Shown here in pieces: positions 1 through 6,111 of a DNA stretch of 10,989 nt (its first letter is position 1; every line of letters starts with the position of its first letter). The position numbers and the translations under genes are program-made. Source of the stretch: Holophagales bacterium (GTDB taxonomy: Bacteria; Acidobacteriota; Holophagae; Holophagales; Holophagaceae); the NCBI GenBank assembly GCA_031283145.1, contig JAITCJ010000190.1, positions 1-10,989 on the forward strand. Direction: 5' to 3'. The notes below the pieces were generated by a model, which was not told the DNA's origin, did no database searches, and was given only the letters and a program-made list of their open reading frames with translations.

Positions 1-312
1 GCGGGACTGCTAATAGCCGCAAAGTCAGGCGATCCGGTACAAGCCGTAGCTGATGGTCAGGTTGTTATGGCCGAACCCTACCAAAGTTACGGATTGATGG
101 TAATCATAGACCACGGAAGTAATTACCATAGTATCTATACACATTTGCGCGCCAGCTCAGTCTCAAAAGACCAGGCGGTCAAAAGCGGGGAGACTATCGG
201 ATACGTGGGCGACACCTCAGATGGGCCAAGACTGGGGTTTGAAATCAGACGTCAAAAAGCGGCTGAAGATCCGCAAAAATGGCTGGCCTCAAGGTATGGG
301 GTTAAAAAGTAA
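1..312 (+). CDS. EnvC-like murein hydrolase activator, degenerate LytM (M23) domain, 5' partial
   Basis: The last 103 residues of a protein whose start lies left of the window. The fold signature is M23/LytM: GDPVQAVADG near residue 10, YGLMVIIDHG, a YTHL segment, VKSGETIGYVG and a closing GFEIRR followed by DPQKWL. Zinc ligands are missing: the usual GxD appears as GLL, and the usual HLHFE appears as RLGFE. Only the YTHL histidine remains. The spacing and wording (YGL-VVV-HG, FEIRRQ, P-WL) recall the C-terminus of E. coli EnvC, whose LytM domain is also degenerate and which activates the amidases AmiA/AmiB at the septum. By family knowledge it would be periplasmic and act as an activator, not a peptidase. 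The N-terminal signal peptide and coiled coil expected in EnvC cannot be seen here. The stop TAA is followed by AT-rich sequence with no clear terminator. Confidence 0.8.
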   Translation, partial: AGLLIAAKSGDPVQAVADGQVVMAEPYQSYGLMVIIDHGSNYHSIYTHLRASSVSKDQAVKSGETIGYVGDTSDGPRLGFEIRRQKAAEDPQKWLASRYGVKK

Positions 313-409
313 AAAAATTTAGCCAATTGCAAAACCCCGTTTTCGTCTGCGCCCTCCATTTCACCGTCCGCTATAAATATAGCAACTGGGAACTGCCCAA
401 AAACTTCCA

Positions 410-526
410 TATAGCAGTTCAGGCTATTGCAGTCCATCGCTGAGGCTCCGGATACGATTAAGCCCAAAGACATTGAAAGCTGGATAGACATTGTGGCTGT
501 GGACTACAATAACTGGAATTGCTATA
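410..526. repeat. MITE-like element with 27-bp imperfect terminal inverted repeats
   Basis: The left arm 410-436 begins TATAGCAGTTC; the right arm 500-526 ends GAATTGCTATA. The two 27-base arms are reverse complements at 22 of 27 positions, enclosing about 63 bases without a credible gene. The TATAGCAGTTC end is shared with the palindromes at 5867-5904 and 7999-8034, so this belongs to the same dispersed family. TA at the outermost positions fits IS630/Tc1-type targets, suggesting a non-autonomous derivative; that link is inference. The rest of 313-593 holds no gene. Further partial look-alikes occur upstream: TATAGCAA at 378-385, and a 12-base match (344-355) to repeat B. Confidence 0.6.
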
Positions 527-566
527 TATCAAAATCGCGGAACGTGGTTTTGATATGGAACCAAAT

Positions 567-572
567 TATAAT
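567..572 (+). promoter_or_regulatory. Candidate -10 box upstream of fabG
   Basis: A perfect TATAAT lies 21 bases before the fabG start codon. A TTGATA sits too close (11-base spacer) to be a standard -35, and nothing convincing is found 16-18 bases upstream, so only the -10 element is supported. A strong Shine-Dalgarno GGAGG follows at 585-589. The MITE ends 40 bases upstream, so insertion could have replaced the original -35 region. Confidence 0.35.
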
Positions 573-593
573 CTTAATTCTTGTGGAGGAACC

Positions 594-1346
594 ATGTTTG
601 AACTCAATGGCAGAGTCGCGCTAGTCACCGGTGCTAGTCAGGGCATTGGCGAAGTCATTGCCCACGGGCTGGCACGTCAGGGCGCCGCCGTAATTTGCGG
701 TTCGTTGCCTGTCACGGAAGTAGATTTGCAAAATGTCGTCTCAGCCATCAAAGCTGGAGGCGGGAAAGCCGACTATGTTCTGCTTGACATGCTTGACGCT
801 GAGAGCATAAGGGCGGCTGTTCACACAACCGTTGAGCGCTATGGCGCTTTGCACATACTGATAAACAATGCCGGTGTTACCAAGGACAAGCTAATGATTC
901 AGATGAAAGAAGAAGAATACGACCTGGTATTGGACGTCAACCTGAAAGGCTCCTGGCTGGCTTCCCAGGCCGCTGCCAAATCAATGATGAAACAGCGCTG
1001 GGGCCGTATCGTGAACATCGCGAGCGTCGTCGGTCAGATGGGAAACGCGGGGCAGAGCAATTACGCCACCTCCAAGGCGGGCTTGATCGGCCTGACTAAA
1101 ACAATCGCCCGCGAATTATCCGGCAGGAACATCACATGCAACGCGATAGCCCCTGGATATATAGCCACAAAGATGACAGAATCGCTTTCAGATGAAGTCA
1201 AAGAGGGTTTTGTAAAACAAATACCGCTTGGCCGCATGGGTACAGCGGAAGACATCGCCGGCGCGGCGGTATTTTTATGCAGCGAAGAGGCGGGCTACAT
1301 AAATGGCGCCACAATCCCGGTCAATGGCGGGATGTTGATGCCTTGA
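594..1346 (+). CDS. fabG: 3-oxoacyl-[acyl-carrier-protein] reductase (SDR family)
   Basis: A 250-residue classical short-chain dehydrogenase, the usual FabG length. It would reduce 3-oxoacyl-ACP to 3-hydroxyacyl-ACP with NADPH in cytosolic type II fatty acid synthesis. Visible motifs are the dinucleotide-binding TGASQGIG (residues 12-19), NNAG (91-94), catalytic Asn116 in DVN, Ser144, and Tyr157/Lys161 in the YATSK motif, followed by NAIAPGYIATKMT, which is typical of FabG. The ATG at 594 was chosen because GGAGG stands 4 bases before it and the protein then starts with the family-typical MFELNGRVALVTGA; the frame is open 75 bases further upstream, into the repeat. The stop overlaps the start of the next gene. 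No other fab genes are in the window, so a reductase for another 3-oxoacyl or hydroxy substrate is not excluded. Confidence 0.88.
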   Translation: MFELNGRVALVTGASQGIGEVIAHGLARQGAAVICGSLPVTEVDLQNVVSAIKAGGGKADYVLLDMLDAESIRAAVHTTVERYGALHILINNAGVTKDKLMIQMKEEEYDLVLDVNLKGSWLASQAAAKSMMKQRWGRIVNIASVVGQMGNAGQSNYATSKAGLIGLTKTIARELSGRNITCNAIAPGYIATKMTESLSDEVKEGFVKQIPLGRMGTAEDIAGAAVFLCSEEAGYINGATIPVNGGMLMP

Positions 1347-2098
1347 ACGCGCACGTATTCAGCAGAACAGAACTTCTGCTTGGAACCGCCGCGATGGAGC
1401 GGCTGAATCGGGCAAATGTGATTGTATTCGGCATTGGGGGCGTCGGCGGGTACGCCTCCGAAGCCTTGACGCGCTGCGGAATCGGCCATATTACGCTTGT
1501 TGATCACGACTTTATAAATATAACTAACATAAACCGCCAGATACACGCCGCTCACAGCACATTGGGACAGCTCAAAGTTGACGCTATGACTTGCCGTCTG
1601 ATGGACATAAATCCCGACGCGGTTGTTAAAAAGGTTTCGCGCTTTTATTCACGCGGCATGGGGCAGGAAATATTTTCGGAACATTTCGATTACATTCTTG
1701 ACTGCATTGATACCGTGACATGCAAATTAGATGTTGTCGCGGAAGCGTGCAGCCGCGGCATTCCAATCATTAGCTGCATGGGTACTGGGAACAAGCTGGA
1801 CCCGTCAAGATTCCGCGTCTCTGATATTTCCAGGACCCGCGATTGTCCGCTGGCGCGTACCATGAGGAAAGAACTCAGAAAGAGAGGGGTTAATCATCTG
1901 AAAGTCGTCTATAGCCAGGAATGCCCTATATCTCTTTCAGAAAATGAATTGCACACTGAAATGCTGCGCGAACAATCCGCCGACAGTCCTTCAAGGCGGG
2001 CGGTGCCTGGCAGCATATCATTTGTTCCTTCAGCAGCCGGTCTTTTGATGGCCGGAGAAGTGATTAAAGACATATTGAATTTAAGACTTGGTGTTTAA
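1343..2098 (+). CDS. tcdA: tRNA threonylcarbamoyladenosine dehydratase (TcdA/CsdL, ThiF/E1-like)
   Basis: An E1-like ATP-dependent enzyme expected to cyclise t6A37 to ct6A in ANN-decoding tRNAs. From the proposed start the protein has 251 residues. It shows the FSRTELLLG N-terminus typical of the family, a GIGGVGG nucleotide loop (30-36), LVDHDFINITNINRQIHA with the adenylation Asp, Asn and Arg (54-65), DCIDTV (120-125), GTGNKLDP (147-154), CPLARTMRKELRKRG (168-182) and a C-terminal PGSISFVPSAAGL. The start is taken as TTG at 1343, overlapping the fabG stop as TTGA, because no in-frame ATG gives the right N-terminus: the first one downstream (1394) would cut off FSRTELLLG, and the one at 1277 lies well inside fabG. 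Translational coupling to fabG is therefore likely. The Cys-rich loop found in Firmicutes homologues is absent. A general ThiF/MoeB-like role is less likely given the tRNA-dehydratase motifs. Confidence 0.85.
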   Translation: MNAHVFSRTELLLGTAAMERLNRANVIVFGIGGVGGYASEALTRCGIGHITLVDHDFINITNINRQIHAAHSTLGQLKVDAMTCRLMDINPDAVVKKVSRFYSRGMGQEIFSEHFDYILDCIDTVTCKLDVVAEACSRGIPIISCMGTGNKLDPSRFRVSDISRTRDCPLARTMRKELRKRGVNHLKVVYSQECPISLSENELHTEMLREQSADSPSRRAVPGSISFVPSAAGLLMAGEVIKDILNLRLGV

Positions 2099-2116
2099 CC
2101 GCGGATACGCTAAACT
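2088..2116 (+). promoter_or_regulatory. Candidate sigma-70-type promoter for tRNA-Leu
   Basis: A TTGGTG hexamer (2088-2093) and a TAAACT hexamer (2111-2116) are separated by exactly 17 bases. The predicted start, about 7 bases beyond the -10, falls a few bases before the tRNA 5' end at 2128. The -35 overlaps the last codons of tcdA. Position supports it, but the hexamers match the consensus only partly. Confidence 0.35.
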
Positions 2117-2127
2117 GTCTCAACTGT

Positions 2128-2212
2128 GCCGGTGTGGCGGAATGGCAGACGCAGTCGACTCAAAATCGACCGCCCAAAAGGCGTGGGGGTTCAAGTCCCT
2201 CCACCGGCACCA
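2128..2212 (+). tRNA. tRNA-Leu (anticodon CAA), CCA encoded
   Basis: A class II tRNA. The acceptor strands GCCGGTG (2128-2134) and CACCGGC (2202-2208) pair fully, followed by discriminator A and encoded CCA. The anticodon stem GTCGA/TCGAC encloses the loop CTCAAAA, giving anticodon CAA for UUG leucine codons. A long variable arm CGCC-CAAAA-GGCG and a T arm (2185-2201) with TTCAAGT loop complete the cloverleaf. Only 23 bases separate it from the next start codon, so it is probably the first element of the downstream transcript or processed from it. Confidence 0.95.
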
Positions 2213-2235
2213 ACTGTCAATCAGGAGCTTTCACG

Positions 2236-2595
2236 ATGGCCGATCTTTCAATTCAGTTACGGGAATTGGATGGAGCTTCAGTCATTGAGCCCATAGGGTT
2301 CATAAACGCTCATACAGTCAAGCATTTTGAATCCGCTCTGGAAGACTTGGTTACAGCAGGCCATTACAATATTCTGATCAACTGCGCCAGGCTCAATTAC
2401 ATCAGCAGCGCCGGTCTTGGCGCTATCATGGGTCAGATAGAAATCATCAGGGAAAACGGGGGCGACATAATGCTCTCCAACCTCCAGACGAGCGTTTTTA
2501 CCATCTTTGATACATTGGGTTTTACACAACTGTACCGGGTTTTTGATCAAGAAGAAAGCGCTCTCAGCGCTTTCGCAAGCGCAAGAAAGTCATAA
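2236..2595 (+). CDS. STAS-domain anti-sigma factor antagonist (RsbV/SpoIIAA-like)
   Basis: A 119-residue single STAS domain, the normal size for a free anti-anti-sigma factor. The segment LNYISSAGLGAIMGQ (53-67) is the loop that holds the phosphorylatable serine in this family; by alignment with RsbV the site should be Ser58. In partner switching the unphosphorylated form binds the RsbW-type kinase and frees its sigma factor or other target. The ATG at 2236 is chosen because AGGAG (2223-2227) lies 8 bases upstream and the STAS fold begins at once; the open frame extends back through the tRNA, which cannot be coding. It is followed with no gap by the kinase gene, so the pair is likely co-translated. 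Confidence 0.88.
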   Translation: MADLSIQLRELDGASVIEPIGFINAHTVKHFESALEDLVTAGHYNILINCARLNYISSAGLGAIMGQIEIIRENGGDIMLSNLQTSVFTIFDTLGFTQLYRVFDQEESALSAFASARKS

Positions 2596-3027
2596 ATGGC
2601 CGCCAGTCTTGACGATCTGAGCTTTAAGCTCGTAATACCAAGCCAGACTCGCTATCTGAATCTGGTCACAAATTTGGCCAGACGGGCTTCGCTGGCGGTT
2701 GGACTTGACGACGCGACAGCCGCCAAAGTATCAATAGCCGTGGACGAGGCCGTTACAAACATAATTCTTCACGCCTATCAAAACGACCCGAATCAGATTG
2801 TGGAAGTAGAGCTGAGATTTGCTTCCGGCTCGCTGGAAATTCATCTTTGGCATACAGGTCAGGGGCTTCGCGAAGACCAGATAACGCTGCCGGACCCGAA
2901 TGAATATATCCGCCGTCCCCGCAAAGGCGGACTTGGTCTGTTGTTGATGAGCCGATTCATGGATGAAGTGCATTTCCTGAAAAATGGCGACCGCAACGAA
3001 TGTTGCATGATTAAGCGTTTGGAGTAG
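2596..3027 (+). CDS. RsbW-like anti-sigma factor / serine-protein kinase (HATPase_c_2)
   Basis: A 143-residue GHKL ATPase of RsbW/SpoIIAB type. The N box is VDEAVTNIILHAY (49-61) with Glu51 and Asn55, and the G2 box is GGLGL (111-115). The G1 box, normally DxGxG, reads HTGQG (86-90), so the aspartate that contacts adenine in GHKL proteins is replaced by His. In this family the protein phosphorylates its STAS antagonist and sequesters a sigma factor. The start codon directly abuts the stop of the STAS gene and has only a weak ribosome site, which points to coupled translation. No sigma factor gene lies nearby, so its target is unknown; it could regulate a non-sigma partner. Confidence 0.83.
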   Translation: MAASLDDLSFKLVIPSQTRYLNLVTNLARRASLAVGLDDATAAKVSIAVDEAVTNIILHAYQNDPNQIVEVELRFASGSLEIHLWHTGQGLREDQITLPDPNEYIRRPRKGGLGLLLMSRFMDEVHFLKNGDRNECCMIKRLE

Positions 3028-3035
3028 GCGGTAAG

Positions 3036-4625
3036 ATGCAGCCGTTTTCAAGCCCTTTTGAGCAGTTCCGCGAAATATGTTTTTCCGCTCCGAACACCAT
3101 AAAAGATCTGTTGCCCCTGATTGATTTTTTGGAGACCTTCCCAGAAGAGACCACCGAAGAATCGCTTATTCACTTAATAGGTACAACAGCACTCGGGATA
3201 GTGAAATCTTCTCAGGGCGGTTTGTGGGACAACCGAAAGTGGCTGTTTCTGCGCGGAGTACCTCCCGATAATCCGGCAAGTCCAAGCGCCGAATGGCTGT
3301 GCTTGCCGTGGACGCATATAGACAAAGATTTTGGTCATTTGATTGTAAAAGCATCCGAATCATCTCCTGTCCTTGAGATACTCCTGTCCATATCTGCGCC
3401 CCTGTTAGCTTGGTGTCGGCTGGAACAACTGCGGACAGATCAAAATCGCGCGTTGGCGCTTCAGATTAGCCGATTAAACACGCTGTTTGAATTGACCAGG
3501 CACTTTGGAATAGGGGAGCTTGAAAACAAGAGAGACATCGTACATCACTTCGCGAACACGCTTGCCGGCGAGTTCATGATACAGCGCATATTGGCGTTGG
3601 ATATAAATGGGACAGTACTCCTGGGCAAGGGGCTTGGCGTTATTCCCAATTCGCTCGACGGCGACGCTCTTGAAGACCTGATAAAAGCAAAAGAGCTTTC
3701 ATTCGCCGCCGAGCTGAAAGACCAGGACCACAGCCACGGTTTTGTGTACCTTGCCGATTCCGCGAAAGGTCCATTGAGCGATGAAGACAAGTTATTCCTT
3801 CAAACGCTGTTTTACATCACGTCAGGCCACTTATCCGCGCTCAAGCTACGTGAATCCCGTATTCAAGCCATTAAGATGGAAAAAGACATGGAATTGGCTC
3901 GCAACATTCAGCGCAGAATTTTGCCGCAGAGGCTCCCTGAGCCTGACGGCTGGCAATGCGCTGCGGCCAATCTGCCATACGACGCAGTTGGAGGCGACCT
4001 GTACGACTTGTGGATTGCCAGAGACGCGGAACAAGGCGACAGGTTGCATGTAATTATCGGCGATATAAGCGGCAAGGGACTGCCAGCCTCATTGATGATG
4101 ACCCAGCTTTCAGCCTTCCTGAGAGTCATGGCGGACAGGCGCGTAAATAACTGGGGGCGTCTTGCTCAACGTCTGAACGCGCTCATGAATGAGGTCAGGG
4201 ACAGAAACCGCTACGCCACACTGGTTGCCGCGAGCATAAACCCCATAAATGGCGATTTGCGCTATTTGAACGGAGGTCACAATCCGCCGATTCTGATACC
4301 GGGCAATGGAGGACCAATTCGACGCCTGTACGCTACCGGACCGGTAATCGGCCTGCTCCCCGACGCGGTTTACTATGAGGGGCACGAAGTAATGGCTCCG
4401 GGCGATGTGCTGGTGTTATTCACAGACGGGTTGGTGGAAGTCCAGGATACGGACGGCCTGGAGCTTGGCGATGACAAAGTTGTTTCCGCAGCGCAGGCTT
4501 TGCCGGAGACCTCGGCAGATGAAATCTTTGAGCAGATACTTATAAAAACTTTCAGCCACGCGAAAGAAAACGGATTTCGGGACGACATGACGCTGCTTGT
4601 GATTAAACGCCGCGAAAACATATAG
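3036..4625 (+). CDS. GAF-containing PP2C-type (SpoIIE-like) serine phosphatase
   Basis: 529 residues. The N-terminal half holds two regions that look GAF-like (about 25-125 and 145-270; assignment by fold pattern only), joined to the catalytic part by a helical linker with ELARNIQRRILPQ (286-298), typical of RsbU/SpoIIE-family phosphatases. The PP2C domain carries AVGGDLYDLW (317-326), IGDISGKGLPASLM (341-354), GGHNPP (413-418), LFTDGLVE (461-468) and RDDMTLLVIK (515-524), so the metal-binding aspartates D321, D343, D464 and D516/D517 are all present. It should dephosphorylate the STAS protein encoded two genes upstream, with the GAF-like domains as signal input. There is no membrane segment, so it is probably cytosolic. 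The start lies 8 bases after the kinase stop. Confidence 0.88.
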   Translation: MQPFSSPFEQFREICFSAPNTIKDLLPLIDFLETFPEETTEESLIHLIGTTALGIVKSSQGGLWDNRKWLFLRGVPPDNPASPSAEWLCLPWTHIDKDFGHLIVKASESSPVLEILLSISAPLLAWCRLEQLRTDQNRALALQISRLNTLFELTRHFGIGELENKRDIVHHFANTLAGEFMIQRILALDINGTVLLGKGLGVIPNSLDGDALEDLIKAKELSFAAELKDQDHSHGFVYLADSAKGPLSDEDKLFLQTLFYITSGHLSALKLRESRIQAIKMEKDMELARNIQRRILPQRLPEPDGWQCAAANLPYDAVGGDLYDLWIARDAEQGDRLHVIIGDISGKGLPASLMMTQLSAFLRVMADRRVNNWGRLAQRLNALMNEVRDRNRYATLVAASINPINGDLRYLNGGHNPPILIPGNGGPIRRLYATGPVIGLLPDAVYYEGHEVMAPGDVLVLFTDGLVEVQDTDGLELGDDKVVSAAQALPETSADEIFEQILIKTFSHAKENGFRDDMTLLVIKRRENI

Positions 4626-4638
4626 CGCCGGAGGAAAT

Positions 4639-5478
4639 ATGAACGGCTTCAAAACTTTCATGCTGATCGCCTTAATGACCGGGTTGCTGATCGTACTGGG
4701 AGATGTTTTTTACGGACGGAATGGAGCGTTTCTGGCCCTAATAGCCGGTCTTGCCATCAATGCCTTCAGTTATTTCTTTTCAGACCGCATCGTGTTGATG
4801 ACGTACAGGGCAAAAATAGTAGCGCGGCAGGACGCCCCCCAATTGTACACTGTTGTTGAGAGTCTGGCTATGCGTGCGGGGCTGCCCATGCCGAGGGTCG
4901 CCATAGTACCTGACCAGACGCCCAACGCCTTTGCCACCGGCAGGAATCCGAATCACGCCGTCGTCGCAGTGACAGAAGGGATACTCCGCGCGCTGTCCCC
5001 CGCCGAGCTGGAGGGCGTTTTAGCTCACGAACTGGGCCATGTCAAGCACAGAGACATTCTTATAGGGAGCCTTGCCGCCGTGCTGTCTCAAGCGATCATG
5101 TTTTTATCGCGCATGGCATATTGGATGTCGCCCCGAGACAGAGACCGCTCAGCCAGCCCGATAGCGGCTATGGCGGTAATGATTCTGGCTCCGCTGGCCG
5201 CCCTGATTCTTCAAATGGCCATAAGCCGCGGCAGAGAGTACATGGCCGATGAATTTTCCGCCAAAATAACAGGACGCCCAGACCAGTTAGCTTCCGCCCT
5301 CGAAAAAATTTCCGGTTACAACAAACAAAAAAACATGCAACGCGCCGAACCGGCTTCTGCCCACATGATGATAGTCAACCCACTGTCCGGGTCATCATTG
5401 GCCTCACTATTCAGCACACATCCTCCCGTAAAAAAGAGAATTGAGCGACTGGAGGCAATGAGGGGGAAAATTTATTGA
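4639..5478 (+). CDS. htpX: Membrane zinc metalloprotease HtpX (M48B)
   Basis: 279 residues, close to usual HtpX length. Two N-terminal hydrophobic helices (about 5-21 and 28-47), the zinc motif HELGH (130-134), two more hydrophobic stretches (about 142-158 and 175-195) and REYMADEF (199-206) with the third ligand Glu200 match the family. NPLSG and FSTHPPVKKRIERL near the C-terminus are also diagnostic. HtpX degrades misfolded or damaged inner-membrane proteins together with FtsH. The gene begins 13 bases after the phosphatase, with GGAGGA just upstream, and ends the run 22 bases before repeat A. Linkage to a partner-switching module suggests expression or function tied to envelope stress. Confidence 0.93.
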   Translation: MNGFKTFMLIALMTGLLIVLGDVFYGRNGAFLALIAGLAINAFSYFFSDRIVLMTYRAKIVARQDAPQLYTVVESLAMRAGLPMPRVAIVPDQTPNAFATGRNPNHAVVAVTEGILRALSPAELEGVLAHELGHVKHRDILIGSLAAVLSQAIMFLSRMAYWMSPRDRDRSASPIAAMAVMILAPLAALILQMAISRGREYMADEFSAKITGRPDQLASALEKISGYNKQKNMQRAEPASAHMMIVNPLSGSSLASLFSTHPPVKKRIERLEAMRGKIY

Positions 5479-5499
5479 TTATATAGCATTTTTCGCTTT

Positions 5500-5871
5500 T
5501 ATAGCCAATCAACTTTAAAATCATCCTGTTTATCCAAGTTGGAGGCAACGACAGTGGCTTTACGGCGATTGACCGCGTTATAGTCAATGGACTTCAGGAT
5601 AGGAACAAGCCGCCCTATGGACAGGCATCCAAAAAACCAGTCGCCTTGCCCTGAAAACGGCGCGAATGCGCCAGACTGCGCCGATAATGGAGCGAACCGC
5701 CGATAGGAACGCTTGCGATGCCGTATCCGCAGCCAGGCGGTGAGTGGAATGGGAGGCGCAGGCAATGCATACCTTTTGTTACGACCGTCAAGTTCATTTG
5801 CTATAAAAGCAGAACGGTAGCGCGGACGAAAGCCACAGGGCAACATACCGTTTTAAAGTTGTTTCACTATA
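5500..5871 (+). repeat. Dispersed repeat copy A (372 bp, TATAG ends)
   Basis: The left end reads TATAGCCAATCAACTTTAAAA; the right end, reverse-complemented, reads TATAGTGAAACAACTTTAAAA, so the ends share TATAG and CAACTTTAAAA. Repeat B (8031-8190) is an opposite-oriented, shorter copy: both share the outer block up to TTTATCCAAG and the inner block from GAACGGTAGCG to TTGTTTCACTATAG. An open frame of 115 codons on the minus strand (5499-5846) spans it but looks like composition rather than a gene. Length, TA-type ends and lack of a transposase suggest a MITE mobilised by an IS630-type enzyme (inference). Confidence 0.75.
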
Positions 5872-5904
5872 GCAGTTCAACACTTTGTAGTTGAACTGCT
5901 ATAG
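5867..5904. repeat. 15-bp-stem palindrome at inner edge of repeat A
   Basis: CTATAGCAGTTCAAC (5867-5881) and its exact reverse complement (5890-5904) enclose an 8-base loop, ACTTTGTA. It shares the terminal CTATA of repeat A. No T-run follows on either strand, so it does not look like a standard terminator, though it lies between the ends of two convergent transcripts. A near-identical palindrome occurs at 7999-8034. Confidence 0.85.
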
Positions 5905-6111
5905 AAAGAACGACAACAAAAAGTGGAACTGCCGTATCCGCGGCAAGGCCAGGGTCTCATATCAGTTCCCATTGCCAATGCTACAAATGGTCGTGCGAAT
6001 GCGGCTGTTTGCGGCATGTTGCGCTACCGCTTTTGCACAACAGCAATATGATTTGGTATTAAACCACAAAGGAGTAGAGATTAAGGCGCCGCACGGCTAT
6101 GGTACAGATTT
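5905..6111. other. Gene-free stretch downstream of the regulator
   Basis: About 200 bases between the palindrome and the end of the minus-strand regulator. A plus-strand frame from 5999 to 6115 would give 38 residues beginning MRLFAACCATAFAQQQ, which resembles a signal peptide, but it is too short and lacks a good ribosome site. An 11-base match, GCCGTATCCGC, to repeat A suggests more repeat debris. I see no supported gene or terminator. Confidence 0.4.

Noticed and set aside
427..624. 65-codon plus-strand frame spanning the MITE and the fabG start
   Set aside because: It runs through both repeat arms and into fabG in another frame, with no coding signature.
2134..2235. N-terminal extension of the STAS gene (alternative start at 2134)
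   Set aside because: This stretch is the tRNA-Leu gene, and a good Shine-Dalgarno plus ATG at 2236 gives the normal STAS length.
5499..5846. 115-codon minus-strand open frame inside repeat A
   Set aside because: It coincides with the repeat, ends in the terminal inverted repeat, and the shorter copy B destroys the frame. It looks like a translated repeat rather than a gene.
5867..5904. Palindrome as an intrinsic terminator between htpX and the regulator
   Set aside because: The stem is AT-rich in part and neither strand has a following T-run. The twin palindrome at 7999-8034 is not at a gene end, so a repeat-family origin explains it better.
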